Assembly (NCBI RefSeq): GCF_002479325.1
Contig: NZ_DLMO01000121.1
Coordinates: forward strand, 486 to 8,543
Direction: 5' to 3'
Length of the DNA: 8,058 nt
From: Brevundimonas sp. UBA7534
GTDB lineage: Bacteria > Pseudomonadota > Alphaproteobacteria > Caulobacterales > Caulobacteraceae
The notes below the pieces were generated by a model. That model was given only the letters and a program-made list of their open reading frames with translations, made no database searches and was not told the origin of the DNA. A program made the position numbers and the translations under genes. Shown here in pieces: positions 1 through 7,500 of this stretch (positions are counted from its first letter, which is position 1; every line of letters starts with the position of its first letter).

Positions 1-258
1 TCCAAGCTGGCGCGGGTGGTGCGCGGCTTCGCCCGGCGGCTGCAGATCCAGGAGAAGATGACCTCCGAGATCGCCCAGGCCATCCAGACGGTGCTGAAGC
101 CCCAGGGCGTCGGCGTGGTCATCGAGGCCGAGCACAGCTGCATGACCCTGCGCGGCGTCAACGTCCCCGGCGCCAGCCTGTCGACCAGCTGCCTGCTTGG
201 CGTGGTGCGCGACGACCCGAGGACGCGCGAGGAGTTCCTGCGGCTGGTGCGGGGGTGA
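1..258 (+). CDS. folE: GTP cyclohydrolase I, C-terminal part (5' end outside window)
   Basis: GTP cyclohydrolase I converts GTP to 7,8-dihydroneopterin triphosphate, the first step of tetrahydrofolate synthesis, in the cytoplasm. The window holds the last 85 codons and the stop, reading from base 1 in frame 1. The fragment contains the family's RLQIQEKMT-type helix (fragment residues 14-22), then the VVIEAEHSCMTLRGV segment (residues 39-53). Its Cys47 (bases 139-141) matches the third zinc ligand of the enzyme, the equivalent of E. coli Cys181, and the adjacent His and Glu are kept. The tail ends in a DDPRTREEFLRLV motif, as in most FolE proteins. The stretch after RGV is less conserved (GASLSTSCLLGVV where many relatives have TVTT). 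The other two zinc ligands lie upstream of the window. The stop codon overlaps the start of the next gene by four bases, which suggests co-transcription. Identification is firm; completeness of the enzyme cannot be judged here. Confidence 0.95.
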   Translation, partial: SKLARVVRGFARRLQIQEKMTSEIAQAIQTVLKPQGVGVVIEAEHSCMTLRGVNVPGASLSTSCLLGVVRDDPRTREEFLRLVRG

Positions 259-1382
259 CGGCCGTGCCCGGCGCCGAACCAATGGATCCGATGGCGCTTC
301 ACGCCCGGGCCAAGGGCGGCGACGTGAAGGCGCAGATCGCCCTTTCGGCGATCTTCGACCGGGAGGGACGTCACGACGTGGCGGTGGCCTGGCTGCAGCA
401 GGCGGCGGCGGGCGGCAGCCTGGAGGCCGAGACGGCTCTGGGGTCGCGCCTTCTGGTCGGACGCGCCGCCCCGTTCGACCCCGCACAGGGCGCCGAACGC
501 ATCCATCGCGCGTCGGACAGGGGCGGCGTCGAGGCCGCGCTGCGGTCCGCCGTGCTGCTGCTGCGTGGTCTGGGTCGCCCGCCGAACGGCGACGCGGCGC
601 TGGACCTGCTGCTGAGCGCCGCTCTGAAGGACAATGTCGGCGCGCGTGCGCAGTTGGCCGTGCTGGCGAACGATGCGGACCTTCTGGAGCGCGTGGATCG
701 CGGCGCCCCCCTGTCCGAAAATCGTCTGAAGGCGGCCCGGCGCGCCATTGATCTGCCGGCATGGCTGCGCGCGCCGGCGCCGACAGAGATCAGCGAGACA
801 CCCAGAATCGGCGTTTTCGGCGACTTCCTGCCTCCTCTCGCTCGCCTCTGGACTCGTCGGCGGGCGGCCCAGCGGCTGGACGCGCTCAGGGTCTATGACG
901 CCGATGCGGGCGGCGTGAGGACGGACGACATCCGCACCAGCCGCGGGGCCGGCTTCGGCCTGCTGGACACCGATGTGGTGCTGACGCTGATCGCCGCACG
1001 CATGGCGGTGGCGTCGGGCCTGCGCCTCGAAACGTTCGAGCCGGCCAATGTGCTGAACTACCAGGTCGGCCAGCAGTATCGGCCGCATTACGACTATCTG
1101 GATCCCGCGGCGCCGGCGCTGGCCGAGGCGCTGCGCCGCCAGGGTCAACGCACGGCCACCTTCCTGGCCTATCTGAACGACGACTATGCGGGCGGCGAAA
1201 CCGGCTTTCCCCGGCTGGAATGGGACTTCAAGGCCAAGGCGGGCGACGCCTTGCTGTTCTTCAATGTCGACCGGGAGGGGCGCCCCGTCGAGAAAAGTCT
1301 TCACACGGGTCTTCCCCCCACGGATGGGGAGAAATGGGTGCTGTCGCAATGGATTCGCGACCGCGCCCAGCCCCTGATCTGA
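255..1382 (+). CDS. Sel1-like repeat / 2-oxoglutarate-Fe(II) dioxygenase fusion (prolyl 4-hydroxylase type)
   Basis: A 375-residue predicted cytoplasmic protein with no signal peptide or membrane segment. Residues about 12-140 form Ala/Leu-rich helical repeats of the Sel1/TPR kind (AKGGDVKAQIALSAIF, AAAGGSLEAETALGSRLL, and weaker copies), usually protein-binding. Residues about 180-372 form a prolyl 4-hydroxylase-like dioxygenase domain. The iron triad is visible as His278 and Asp280 in PHYD and His350 in SLHTGLP. Lys360 in GEKWVLSQW sits where the 2-oxoglutarate carboxylate is bound, and GGETGFP is also typical. Enzymes of this class hydroxylate a protein or small-molecule substrate using O2 and 2-oxoglutarate; the substrate here is unknown. 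The GTG start at 255 overlaps the folE stop (GTGA), suggesting translational coupling. In-frame ATGs at 282 and 291 are alternatives, and no start has a strong ribosome binding site. The active site looks intact. The family call is secure; the biological role is not. Confidence 0.9.
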   Translation: MTAVPGAEPMDPMALHARAKGGDVKAQIALSAIFDREGRHDVAVAWLQQAAAGGSLEAETALGSRLLVGRAAPFDPAQGAERIHRASDRGGVEAALRSAVLLLRGLGRPPNGDAALDLLLSAALKDNVGARAQLAVLANDADLLERVDRGAPLSENRLKAARRAIDLPAWLRAPAPTEISETPRIGVFGDFLPPLARLWTRRRAAQRLDALRVYDADAGGVRTDDIRTSRGAGFGLLDTDVVLTLIAARMAVASGLRLETFEPANVLNYQVGQQYRPHYDYLDPAAPALAEALRRQGQRTATFLAYLNDDYAGGETGFPRLEWDFKAKAGDALLFFNVDREGRPVEKSLHTGLPPTDGEKWVLSQWIRDRAQPLI

Positions 1383-1435
1383 CCCGATCTGATCTTCGCC
1401 CCATTCCCGGCGCGCCCCTTGCGTGATCCTGGGTC

Positions 1436-1442
1436 AAGGAGG
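1436..1442 (+). promoter_or_regulatory. Ribosome binding site of the acyltransferase gene
   Basis: AAGGAGG lies 8 bases before the ATG at 1451 and is a near-perfect Shine-Dalgarno sequence. It fixes the start of the acyltransferase and suggests efficient initiation independent of the gene before it. The surrounding 68-base gap after the dioxygenase shows no clear terminator and no promoter I could assign. Confidence 0.8.
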
Positions 1443-1450
1443 CGTTTTCG

Positions 1451-2608
1451 ATGCCGTGGAGCCTGTTTTCGACCCGGAATGAGACAGTCCAGATCGCGCG
1501 TGGCGGCTGGCTGGACGCGCTGCGTTTCATCGTGGCCTTCCTGATCATCCTGCATCACTTCCAGGCCGCGGGTCCGGCGCACCTGGCCGCGATCGTCAAT
1601 CCGATCTTCGAGCGTGGCGGCTTCCTGCTGACCAACTTCTTCCTGATCGATTCCGGCTACGTCCTGATGCGCGTCTATGGGGCGGCGGTGGACAAGGGGC
1701 GGATGTCGCCCGGGGACTTCTTTCTGAAGCGCTTCCTGCGCGTCGTGCCGGCCCACCTGATCATGGGCCTGTCGCTGGTCGGCCTGGTGGTGCTGAGCAC
1801 CGCCGTGGGCGTGGCGCCGCGCAATCCCGAATGGTTCGCTTGGGATCAGCTGCCGGCGCAGCTGCTGCTGGTCCAGTCGTTCGGCGTGTACGGCGGCCTG
1901 GGCTGGAACGCCCCGACCTGGTCGATCTCGGCCCTGATCGGCTGCTACCTGGCCTTCCCCTGGATCATCCGGGGGTTGATGCGGCTGGGGCCGTGGTCGG
2001 CGCTGGCGCTGGGCGTGGGGGTCTATCTGGCCGCCAACCAGCTGTGCTGGTGGATCCTGGACTACCCCGTCTATCAGATGCCGATGCGCTACGGCTTCAT
2101 CCGCGCCCTGCCGCTGTTCTTCCTGGGCATGTGCCTGGCCTGGTTCGCGCAGAAGGTCTGGATTTCGCCGAAGCTGGCCGGCTGGGCCGGGGTGCTGGCG
2201 GCGGTCGGCTTCTTCGCCGTCGAGCTCCACGACAAGCACGCCCTTGTCGCCCTGACGCTGATCTCGGTCATCATCCTGGCCGCCGGCGCCACGTCCGTGC
2301 GCAAGCCGTCCAGGCTTGTCGAGACGGCGGCCATGGTCTCGTTCTCCATGTTCATCACCAACGAGGTGGTGCGCATCGCCTGGTTCGGCGCGGTCAATGT
2401 GCTGATCGCCAAATTCGCGCTGCCGGTCGCGGCCCAGTGGGCCCTGTGGGCGCTGGGCGTGGCCGCGGCGGTGGCTTTCGCCTTCGCCTTCCACTTCGTC
2501 ATCGACAATCCGATCCAGTCGCGCATCCGCCGCTGGTTCAAGCGCCGCGCCGGCGCCAGCGCCGCCCGCCGCCCCGAAGCCGGGCCGGTCATCTCGCTGG
2601 AGGGCTGA
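1451..2608 (+). CDS. Acyltransferase-3 family integral membrane protein (OafA/YrhL-like)
   Basis: A 385-residue multi-pass inner-membrane protein with about ten hydrophobic segments. Family members move acyl groups, often acetyl or succinyl, across the membrane onto surface sugars, lipids or antibiotics. The family's R-X10-H motif is present in the first membrane helix (Arg25, His36 in LRFIVAFLIILHHF), and this His is thought to be catalytic. Other family marks are the FFLIDSGYVL segment near residues 64-73 (most relatives have FFVLSG), the KRFLRVVP loop ending at Pro100, and WSIS starting at Trp157 where relatives have WSLSVE. The acidic residue that usually follows this WSIS/WSLS motif is not obvious here. 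The C-terminus is a basic, Ala/Arg-rich cytoplasmic tail after residue 350. There is no SGNH domain. No glycosyltransferase or polysaccharide gene lies nearby, so the acceptor cannot be guessed. It may be transcribed with the genes on either side. Confidence 0.92.
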   Translation: MPWSLFSTRNETVQIARGGWLDALRFIVAFLIILHHFQAAGPAHLAAIVNPIFERGGFLLTNFFLIDSGYVLMRVYGAAVDKGRMSPGDFFLKRFLRVVPAHLIMGLSLVGLVVLSTAVGVAPRNPEWFAWDQLPAQLLLVQSFGVYGGLGWNAPTWSISALIGCYLAFPWIIRGLMRLGPWSALALGVGVYLAANQLCWWILDYPVYQMPMRYGFIRALPLFFLGMCLAWFAQKVWISPKLAGWAGVLAAVGFFAVELHDKHALVALTLISVIILAAGATSVRKPSRLVETAAMVSFSMFITNEVVRIAWFGAVNVLIAKFALPVAAQWALWALGVAAAVAFAFAFHFVIDNPIQSRIRRWFKRRAGASAARRPEAGPVISLEG

Positions 2609-2718
2609 GCGCCGGTCTGCGACCAAAGTCTGTCTCTCCAGCCGTATCGGCGTGCGTCAAAGTCCCGGTTCGCGCGTCCGCCAAAGGCCGCGTCAGAACG
2701 GCCGATCAACGGCGACAT

Positions 2719-2724
2719 GGAGGA
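2719..2724 (+). promoter_or_regulatory. Ribosome binding site of the MFS transporter gene
   Basis: GGAGGA sits 9 bases before the ATG at 2734 and selects that start over the long upstream open frame, which runs through the acyltransferase gene. The 125-base gap it closes (2609-2733) has no convincing terminator or promoter that I can see. Confidence 0.8.
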
Positions 2725-2733
2725 AACAGGACA

Positions 2734-4407
2734 ATGGCTACCGACGCCGCAGCTGCGTCCGGGGGGGAAGAGCATCAGGTGGGTCGCAACGATCGCCTGG
2801 TGATCCTGGCCTCCTCGGTCGGCACCGTCATCGAATGGTACGACTTCTATCTGTACGGATCGCTGGCGGCGATCATCACCGTGCAGTTCTTCTCGGGCGT
2901 CAACGAGACGACCGGCTTCATCTTCGCCCTGATGGCCTTCGCCGCGGGGTTCGCGGTGCGGCCGTTCGGGGCCATCGTCTTCGGGCGGCTGGGCGACCTG
3001 TGGGGGCGCAAGAACACCTTCCTGGTGACCATGCTGCTGATGGGCCTGTCGACCTTCGTGGTCGGCCTGCTGCCGTCCTATGCCGCCATCGGCATCGCGG
3101 CGCCGATCATCCTGGTGCTGATGCGCCTGATCCAGGGGCTGGCTCTGGGCGGTGAATATGGCGGCGCGGCCACCTACGTGGCCGAGCACGCTCCGCACGG
3201 CAAGCGCGGCTTCTACACCTCCTTCATCCAGATCACCGCGACGGCCGGCCTGCTGCTGAGCCTGGTCGTGATCCTGGGCGTGCGCACGGCGGTGGGCGAG
3301 GAAGCCTTCGCCGAATGGGGCTGGCGCATTCCGTTCCTGGTTTCGATCCTGATGCTGGCGGTGTCGCTGTGGATCCGGCTGAAGCTGTCCGAAAGCCCGT
3401 CGTTCAAGCGCATGAAGGCCGAAGGCAAGGGCTCCAAGACCCCGCTTAAGGACTCCTTCGGCAAATGGCCGAACCTGAAGCTGGTGCTGATCGCCCTGGT
3501 CGGCCTGGCGGCGGGTCAGGCGGTGGTCTGGTACACCGGCCAGTTCTACGCCCTGTTCTTCCTGGAGCGGGTGCTGAAGGTCGACGCCTCGCTGTCGAAC
3601 GTGCTGATCGCGGTCGCCCTGCTGCTGGCCACGCCCTTCTTCGTCATCTTCGGCTGGCTGTCGGACAAGGTCGGCCGCAAGCCGATCATCCTCTTGGGCT
3701 GCCTGCTGGCGGCGCTGACCTACTTCCCGCTGTTCCAGGCGCTGACCACGGCCGCCAACCCGGCCCTGGCGCGCGCCACGGCGACCTCGCCGATCACCGT
3801 CTACGCCGACCCGGCGGATTGCAACGTCCAGTTCGACCCGATCGGCAAGACCGTGTTCAACCACTCTTGCGACCTGGCCAAGTCCTATCTGGCCAAGGCG
3901 GGCATCAACTACACCAACGTCGAGGCCCCGGCCGGAACGGTGGCGGAGGTGCGCATCGGCGACGACGTGGTGGTGCCCAGCTTCCGCGGCGAGTCCATGA
4001 GCGGCGCCGACTTCGCCGCCGGCAAGAAGACCTGGGACGCGTCGCTGGGCGAAGCGCTGGCCACCGCCGGCTATCCCGCCAAGGCGGCCAGCGACGAGGT
4101 GAACAAGCCGATGGTGGTCGCCATCCTGTTCATCCTGGTGCTGTACGTGACCATGGTCTACGGGCCGATCGCGGCCGCCCTGGTCGAGATGTTCCCGACC
4201 AACATCCGCTACACCTCGATGTCGCTGCCCTATCACATCGGCAACGGCTGGTTCGGCGGCTTCCTGCCCACCACCGCCTTCGCCATGGTGGCGGCCACGG
4301 GCAACATCTACTACGGCCTGTGGTACCCGATCGTCGTGGCCCTGATCACCGTCGTGGTCGGCTTCCTGTTCGTGAAGGAAGGCAAGGACGTCGACATCAA
4401 CGCCTGA
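2734..4407 (+). CDS. MFS transporter, metabolite:H+ symporter (MHS) family, with a large periplasmic insertion
   Basis: A 557-residue inner-membrane proton symporter of the family that includes ProP (proline/betaine), KgtP (2-oxoglutarate) and ShiA (shikimate). Twelve membrane segments can be traced. Family signatures include EWYDF in TM1 (Glu34 onward), motif A in loop 2-3 (GRLGDLWGRK, 84-93), the TM4 RLIQGLALGGEYGG block (131-143), and a second motif A in loop 8-9 (GWLSDKVGRK, 307-316). Relatives are usually about 430-500 residues. The excess here is a hydrophilic block at about 341-457 between TM9 and TM10, which should face the periplasm. It contains Cys363 and Cys379, able to form a disulfide. 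The start at 2734 is set by a good ribosome binding site; an intrinsic terminator follows the stop. A run of seven G at 2761-2767 lies near the start, with the reading frame intact. The substrate is unknown; a small organic acid or zwitterion is the family expectation. Confidence 0.94.
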   Translation: MATDAAAASGGEEHQVGRNDRLVILASSVGTVIEWYDFYLYGSLAAIITVQFFSGVNETTGFIFALMAFAAGFAVRPFGAIVFGRLGDLWGRKNTFLVTMLLMGLSTFVVGLLPSYAAIGIAAPIILVLMRLIQGLALGGEYGGAATYVAEHAPHGKRGFYTSFIQITATAGLLLSLVVILGVRTAVGEEAFAEWGWRIPFLVSILMLAVSLWIRLKLSESPSFKRMKAEGKGSKTPLKDSFGKWPNLKLVLIALVGLAAGQAVVWYTGQFYALFFLERVLKVDASLSNVLIAVALLLATPFFVIFGWLSDKVGRKPIILLGCLLAALTYFPLFQALTTAANPALARATATSPITVYADPADCNVQFDPIGKTVFNHSCDLAKSYLAKAGINYTNVEAPAGTVAEVRIGDDVVVPSFRGESMSGADFAAGKKTWDASLGEALATAGYPAKAASDEVNKPMVVAILFILVLYVTMVYGPIAAALVEMFPTNIRYTSMSLPYHIGNGWFGGFLPTTAFAMVAATGNIYYGLWYPIVVALITVVVGFLFVKEGKDVDINA

Positions 4408-4431
4408 TCCTGCTTTCAGGCGCGGATGAAG

Positions 4432-4470
4432 GGGGCGGGCCGTCGACCAGCGGCCCGCCCCGCTCTTTTT
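4432..4470 (+). terminator. Rho-independent terminator after the MFS gene
   Basis: A perfect 11-bp stem, GGGGCGGGCCG (4432-4442) with CGGCCCGCCCC (4451-4461), encloses an 8-base loop and is followed by GCTCTTTTT ending at 4470. It lies 24 bases after the transporter stop. It should end the transcript from the upstream genes and isolate the sensor kinase, which then needs its own promoter between about 4471 and 4521. I could not assign one in that 51-base stretch. Confidence 0.92.
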
Positions 4471-4521
4471 AGGCCGGGCCTGCGCCGACGCCCCTTGTGA
4501 GCGCGGCGGCGGCCGGATCAG

Positions 4522-7500
4522 ATGCGACCCATGTTCAGCCTGGTGATCCTGGCCCTGGTGGCCGCCTACATGGCCGTGCTGTTCGCGGTCGCCTGGTCGC
4601 AGGAGCGGCCGGCCGCGCGCGCCAGGGGCGGCGGCCTGGGGCCGTCGGTCTATGCCCTGTCGCTGGCCATCTACTGCACCTCCTGGACCTATTACGGCGC
4701 GGTCGGAACGGCGGCGCGCACGGCGTGGGAATACCTGCCCATCTACATCGGCCCGGTGCTGGGGCTGACCCTGCTGTTCCCCGTCTGGCGGCGGGTCGCG
4801 GCCGCCGCCCGGCGCGAGAACGTGGGGTCGATGGCCGACTTCGTCGCCTCCCGCTATGGCAAGAGCCAGACCCTGGGGGCGGTGGTGACAATCGTCGCCA
4901 TCCTGGGGTCCCTGCCCTACATCGCGCTGCAGCTGAAAAGCCTCTCGATGGCCGGCGCCCTTCTGACGGCGGGAACGCCCGTGGCGGGATCCGAGCGGCT
5001 GACCGTCCTGGTGCTGGCGGGGGTGCTGGCCTTCTTCGCCATCCTGTTCGGGGCGCGACGGCCCGACCTGACCGAGCACAATCGCGGCCTGATCCAGGCC
5101 ATCGGCCTGGAGTCGGTGGTCAAGCTGGGCGCCCTGCTGATGGTGGCCGGCTTCGCCCTGTTCCTGTTGCTGGGGCAAGGCGATGCGGGCCGGATCGCGC
5201 AGGGCCTGGGCGCCTTGGCCGCCCCGCCGGAAGTCACGCCGCGCTTCACCGCCATCACCTTGGTGGCGACCCTGGCCATCTTCTGCCTGCCGCGTCAGTT
5301 CCACGTCGCCTTCGTCGAGGGCGCCGAGCCGGCCCAGGTGCGGCGCGCCCGGTGGGTGTTTCCCCTCTATCTGGCCCTGACCAGCCTGGCGGTGCTGCCG
5401 CTGGTGGCGGCCGGCGCCCTGTTCGCGCCCAGCGTCAATCCGGACCTGCTGGTCCTGGCCCTGCCTTTCGGCCGGGGCGAGCAGACGTTGACCGCCATCG
5501 TCTTCGTCGGCGGCTTCTCGGCCGCGACGGCCATGGTGATCGTCGAGGCGGTGGCCCTGTCGGCCATGGTGTCCAACAGCCTGATCCTGCCCTTTGTGGC
5601 GCGCGACCGCTGGCGGCGGCGCGGCGACGCCTCGGACATGGCCGGCACCATCCTGCAGGTGCGGCGCGCGGCCATCGTGGCGGTGCTTCTGCTGGCCTGG
5701 GTCTATTACCAGGCGACCGACCAGACCCATGGACTGGCGGCGATGGGCCTGGTGTCCTTCGCGGCGATGGCCCAGCTGGCCCCGGCGCTGCTGGGCGCGG
5801 TGGTCTGGCGCGGCGGCCACGCCCACGGCGCCCTGGCCGGCATCGCCGTCGGGGTGGCTGTATGGCTGGTGATGCTGGCCCTGCCGCAGCTGGCGCCGGG
5901 CGCCGCCTGGCAGGTCCCCGCCCTTCTGGGCCTGACGGACGCCTTCGCGCCCGGCGTCTTCGTCAGCCTGGCGCTGAACCTGGCGACCTATGTGGTGGTG
6001 TCCCGCTGGGCCAAGCCCCGACTGATCGACCGGGTCCAGGCGCGGGCCTTCGTGGACCGGCTGGGGCCGGACTGGCTGGAGGGGCGTCCCTCGCCCGCCG
6101 GAGCCTCGGTCGGCGACCTGCGCGCGCTGGTCGCCCGCTTCATCGGCGACGAACGGGCGGAGCGGGCCTTCGCCGCCTGGGCGCGCGAGACCGACACCCC
6201 GTTGAAGGACGCCGATCCCGCCGACGCCGCCCTGGCGCGCGGGGCCGAGCGGATGCTGGCGGGCGCCATCGGCGCGGCCTCGGCCCGGCGGGTCATTTCC
6301 GCCGCCCTGGCCGGAGGCGGCCGCGCGCCCGAGGACGTGGTGCGGATGCTGGACGAAGCGTCGCAGGCGGTCCAGTTCAACCGCGACCTGCTGCAGACCA
6401 CGCTGGACAACATCGACCAGGGCGTGATCGTGGTCGACGAGGACCTGCGCGTCACGGCCTGGAACCGGCGCTATGTCGAGATGTTCGACCTGCCCCCCGG
6501 CTTCGTCCACGTCGGCCTGCCCATCGCCCAGATCTACCGGCTGAACGCCGAGCGCGGGGAGAGCCCAGACGACGTCGAGGCCTGGGTCGAGCGGCGGCTG
6601 GAGGCGCTGAGCCGCCGCATCCCGCACGAGCACGAGCGGCCGCGGCCGGACGGTCGGGTGCTGGGTTCGTCCGGGGCGCCGATCCCCGGCGGCGGCTACG
6701 CCACCAGCTATACCGACATCACCGCCCTGCGCCGCGCCGCGCGCCAGCTGGAAGAGGCCAACGAGCGGTTGGAGGCGCGGGTGGCGGACCGCACCGAACG
6801 GCTAGAGGAGGCCCGCCGCGTCGCCGAGGACGCCACCGCCTCCAAGACCCGCTTCCTGGCCGCCGCCAGCCACGACCTGCTGCAGCCGCTGCACGCCGCG
6901 CGCCTGTTCATCGCCGCCTTGAAGGAGGAGCCGGCTCTGGACGACGGGGCGCAGGGGCTGGCCACCAACGCCGACCGCGCCATCGACAGCGCCCACCGTC
7001 TGCTGACCGCGCTGCTGAACCTGTCCAAGCTGGAAGCCGGCGGGGTCCAGCCGGCGGTGCGGCGCCTGTCGCTGGACGCCCTGTTCGACGAGCTGCGGCG
7101 CGAGTTCCAGCCGGTGGCCGAGGCCAAGGGGCTGCGGCTGACGATCGTGCGCTCGGGCCTGTGGATCGCGACCGACGCCGATTTGCTGCGGTCGATGCTG
7201 CAGAACCTGATCGTCAACGCCATCCGCTACACCGACCGGGGCCGCATCCTGGTCGGCGTGCGGCGCGACGGCGAGACGGCGCGCATCCTGGTGTGCGACA
7301 CCGGCCGAGGCATCCCAGAGGCCGACCGCGAGCACGTCTTCGGCGAGTTCGTCCGCCTGCCCGGCGCGCCGGTCGACGAGCCGGGCGCGGGCCTGGGCCT
7401 GGCCATCGTGCGCCGCCTGTCCAGCCTGTTGGACCATCCGCTGGAGATGACGTCGCGCGTCGGACGCGGCACCGCCTTTCGGGTGATCGTGCCCCGCGCC

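Noticed and set aside
1376..1392. GATCTGA repeated twice with a CCC spacer at the dioxygenase stop codon.
   Set aside because: Seven-base repeats this close are too short to stand out from chance, and the spacing matches no site I recognise.
2614..2624. A small GGTC-TGC-GACC hairpin after the acyltransferase stop, considered as a terminator.
   Set aside because: The stem is only 4 bp and has no T-tract.
1301..2626. A 441-codon minus-strand open frame over the acyltransferase gene.
   Set aside because: It is compositionally biased (Gln, His, Asp, Arg), has no motif, and is antisense to a well-supported membrane protein gene.
2644..2665. A TTGACGC-like box on the minus strand in the gap before the transporter, resembling a -35 element.
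   Set aside because: It points away from the transporter into the end of the acyltransferase gene, where no minus-strand gene is supported.
1831..2733. An upstream in-frame extension of the transporter reading frame through the acyltransferase gene.
   Set aside because: The extension is Arg/Gly/Pro-rich shadow sequence; the ATG at 2734 has a good ribosome binding site and begins a normal MHS N-terminus.
2761..2767. A run of seven G just inside the transporter gene, a possible phase-variation tract or sequencing slip.
   Set aside because: The reading frame is continuous on both sides with a sensible N-terminus, and short G runs are expected in such GC-rich DNA.
2089..6633. A 1514-codon open frame on the minus strand spanning the acyltransferase, transporter and kinase genes.
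   Set aside because: It lies antisense to three clear genes. Its product is rich in His, Gln, Gly, Arg and Asp with no domain or motif, which is what the strong GC third-position bias of the plus-strand genes produces on the opposite strand.
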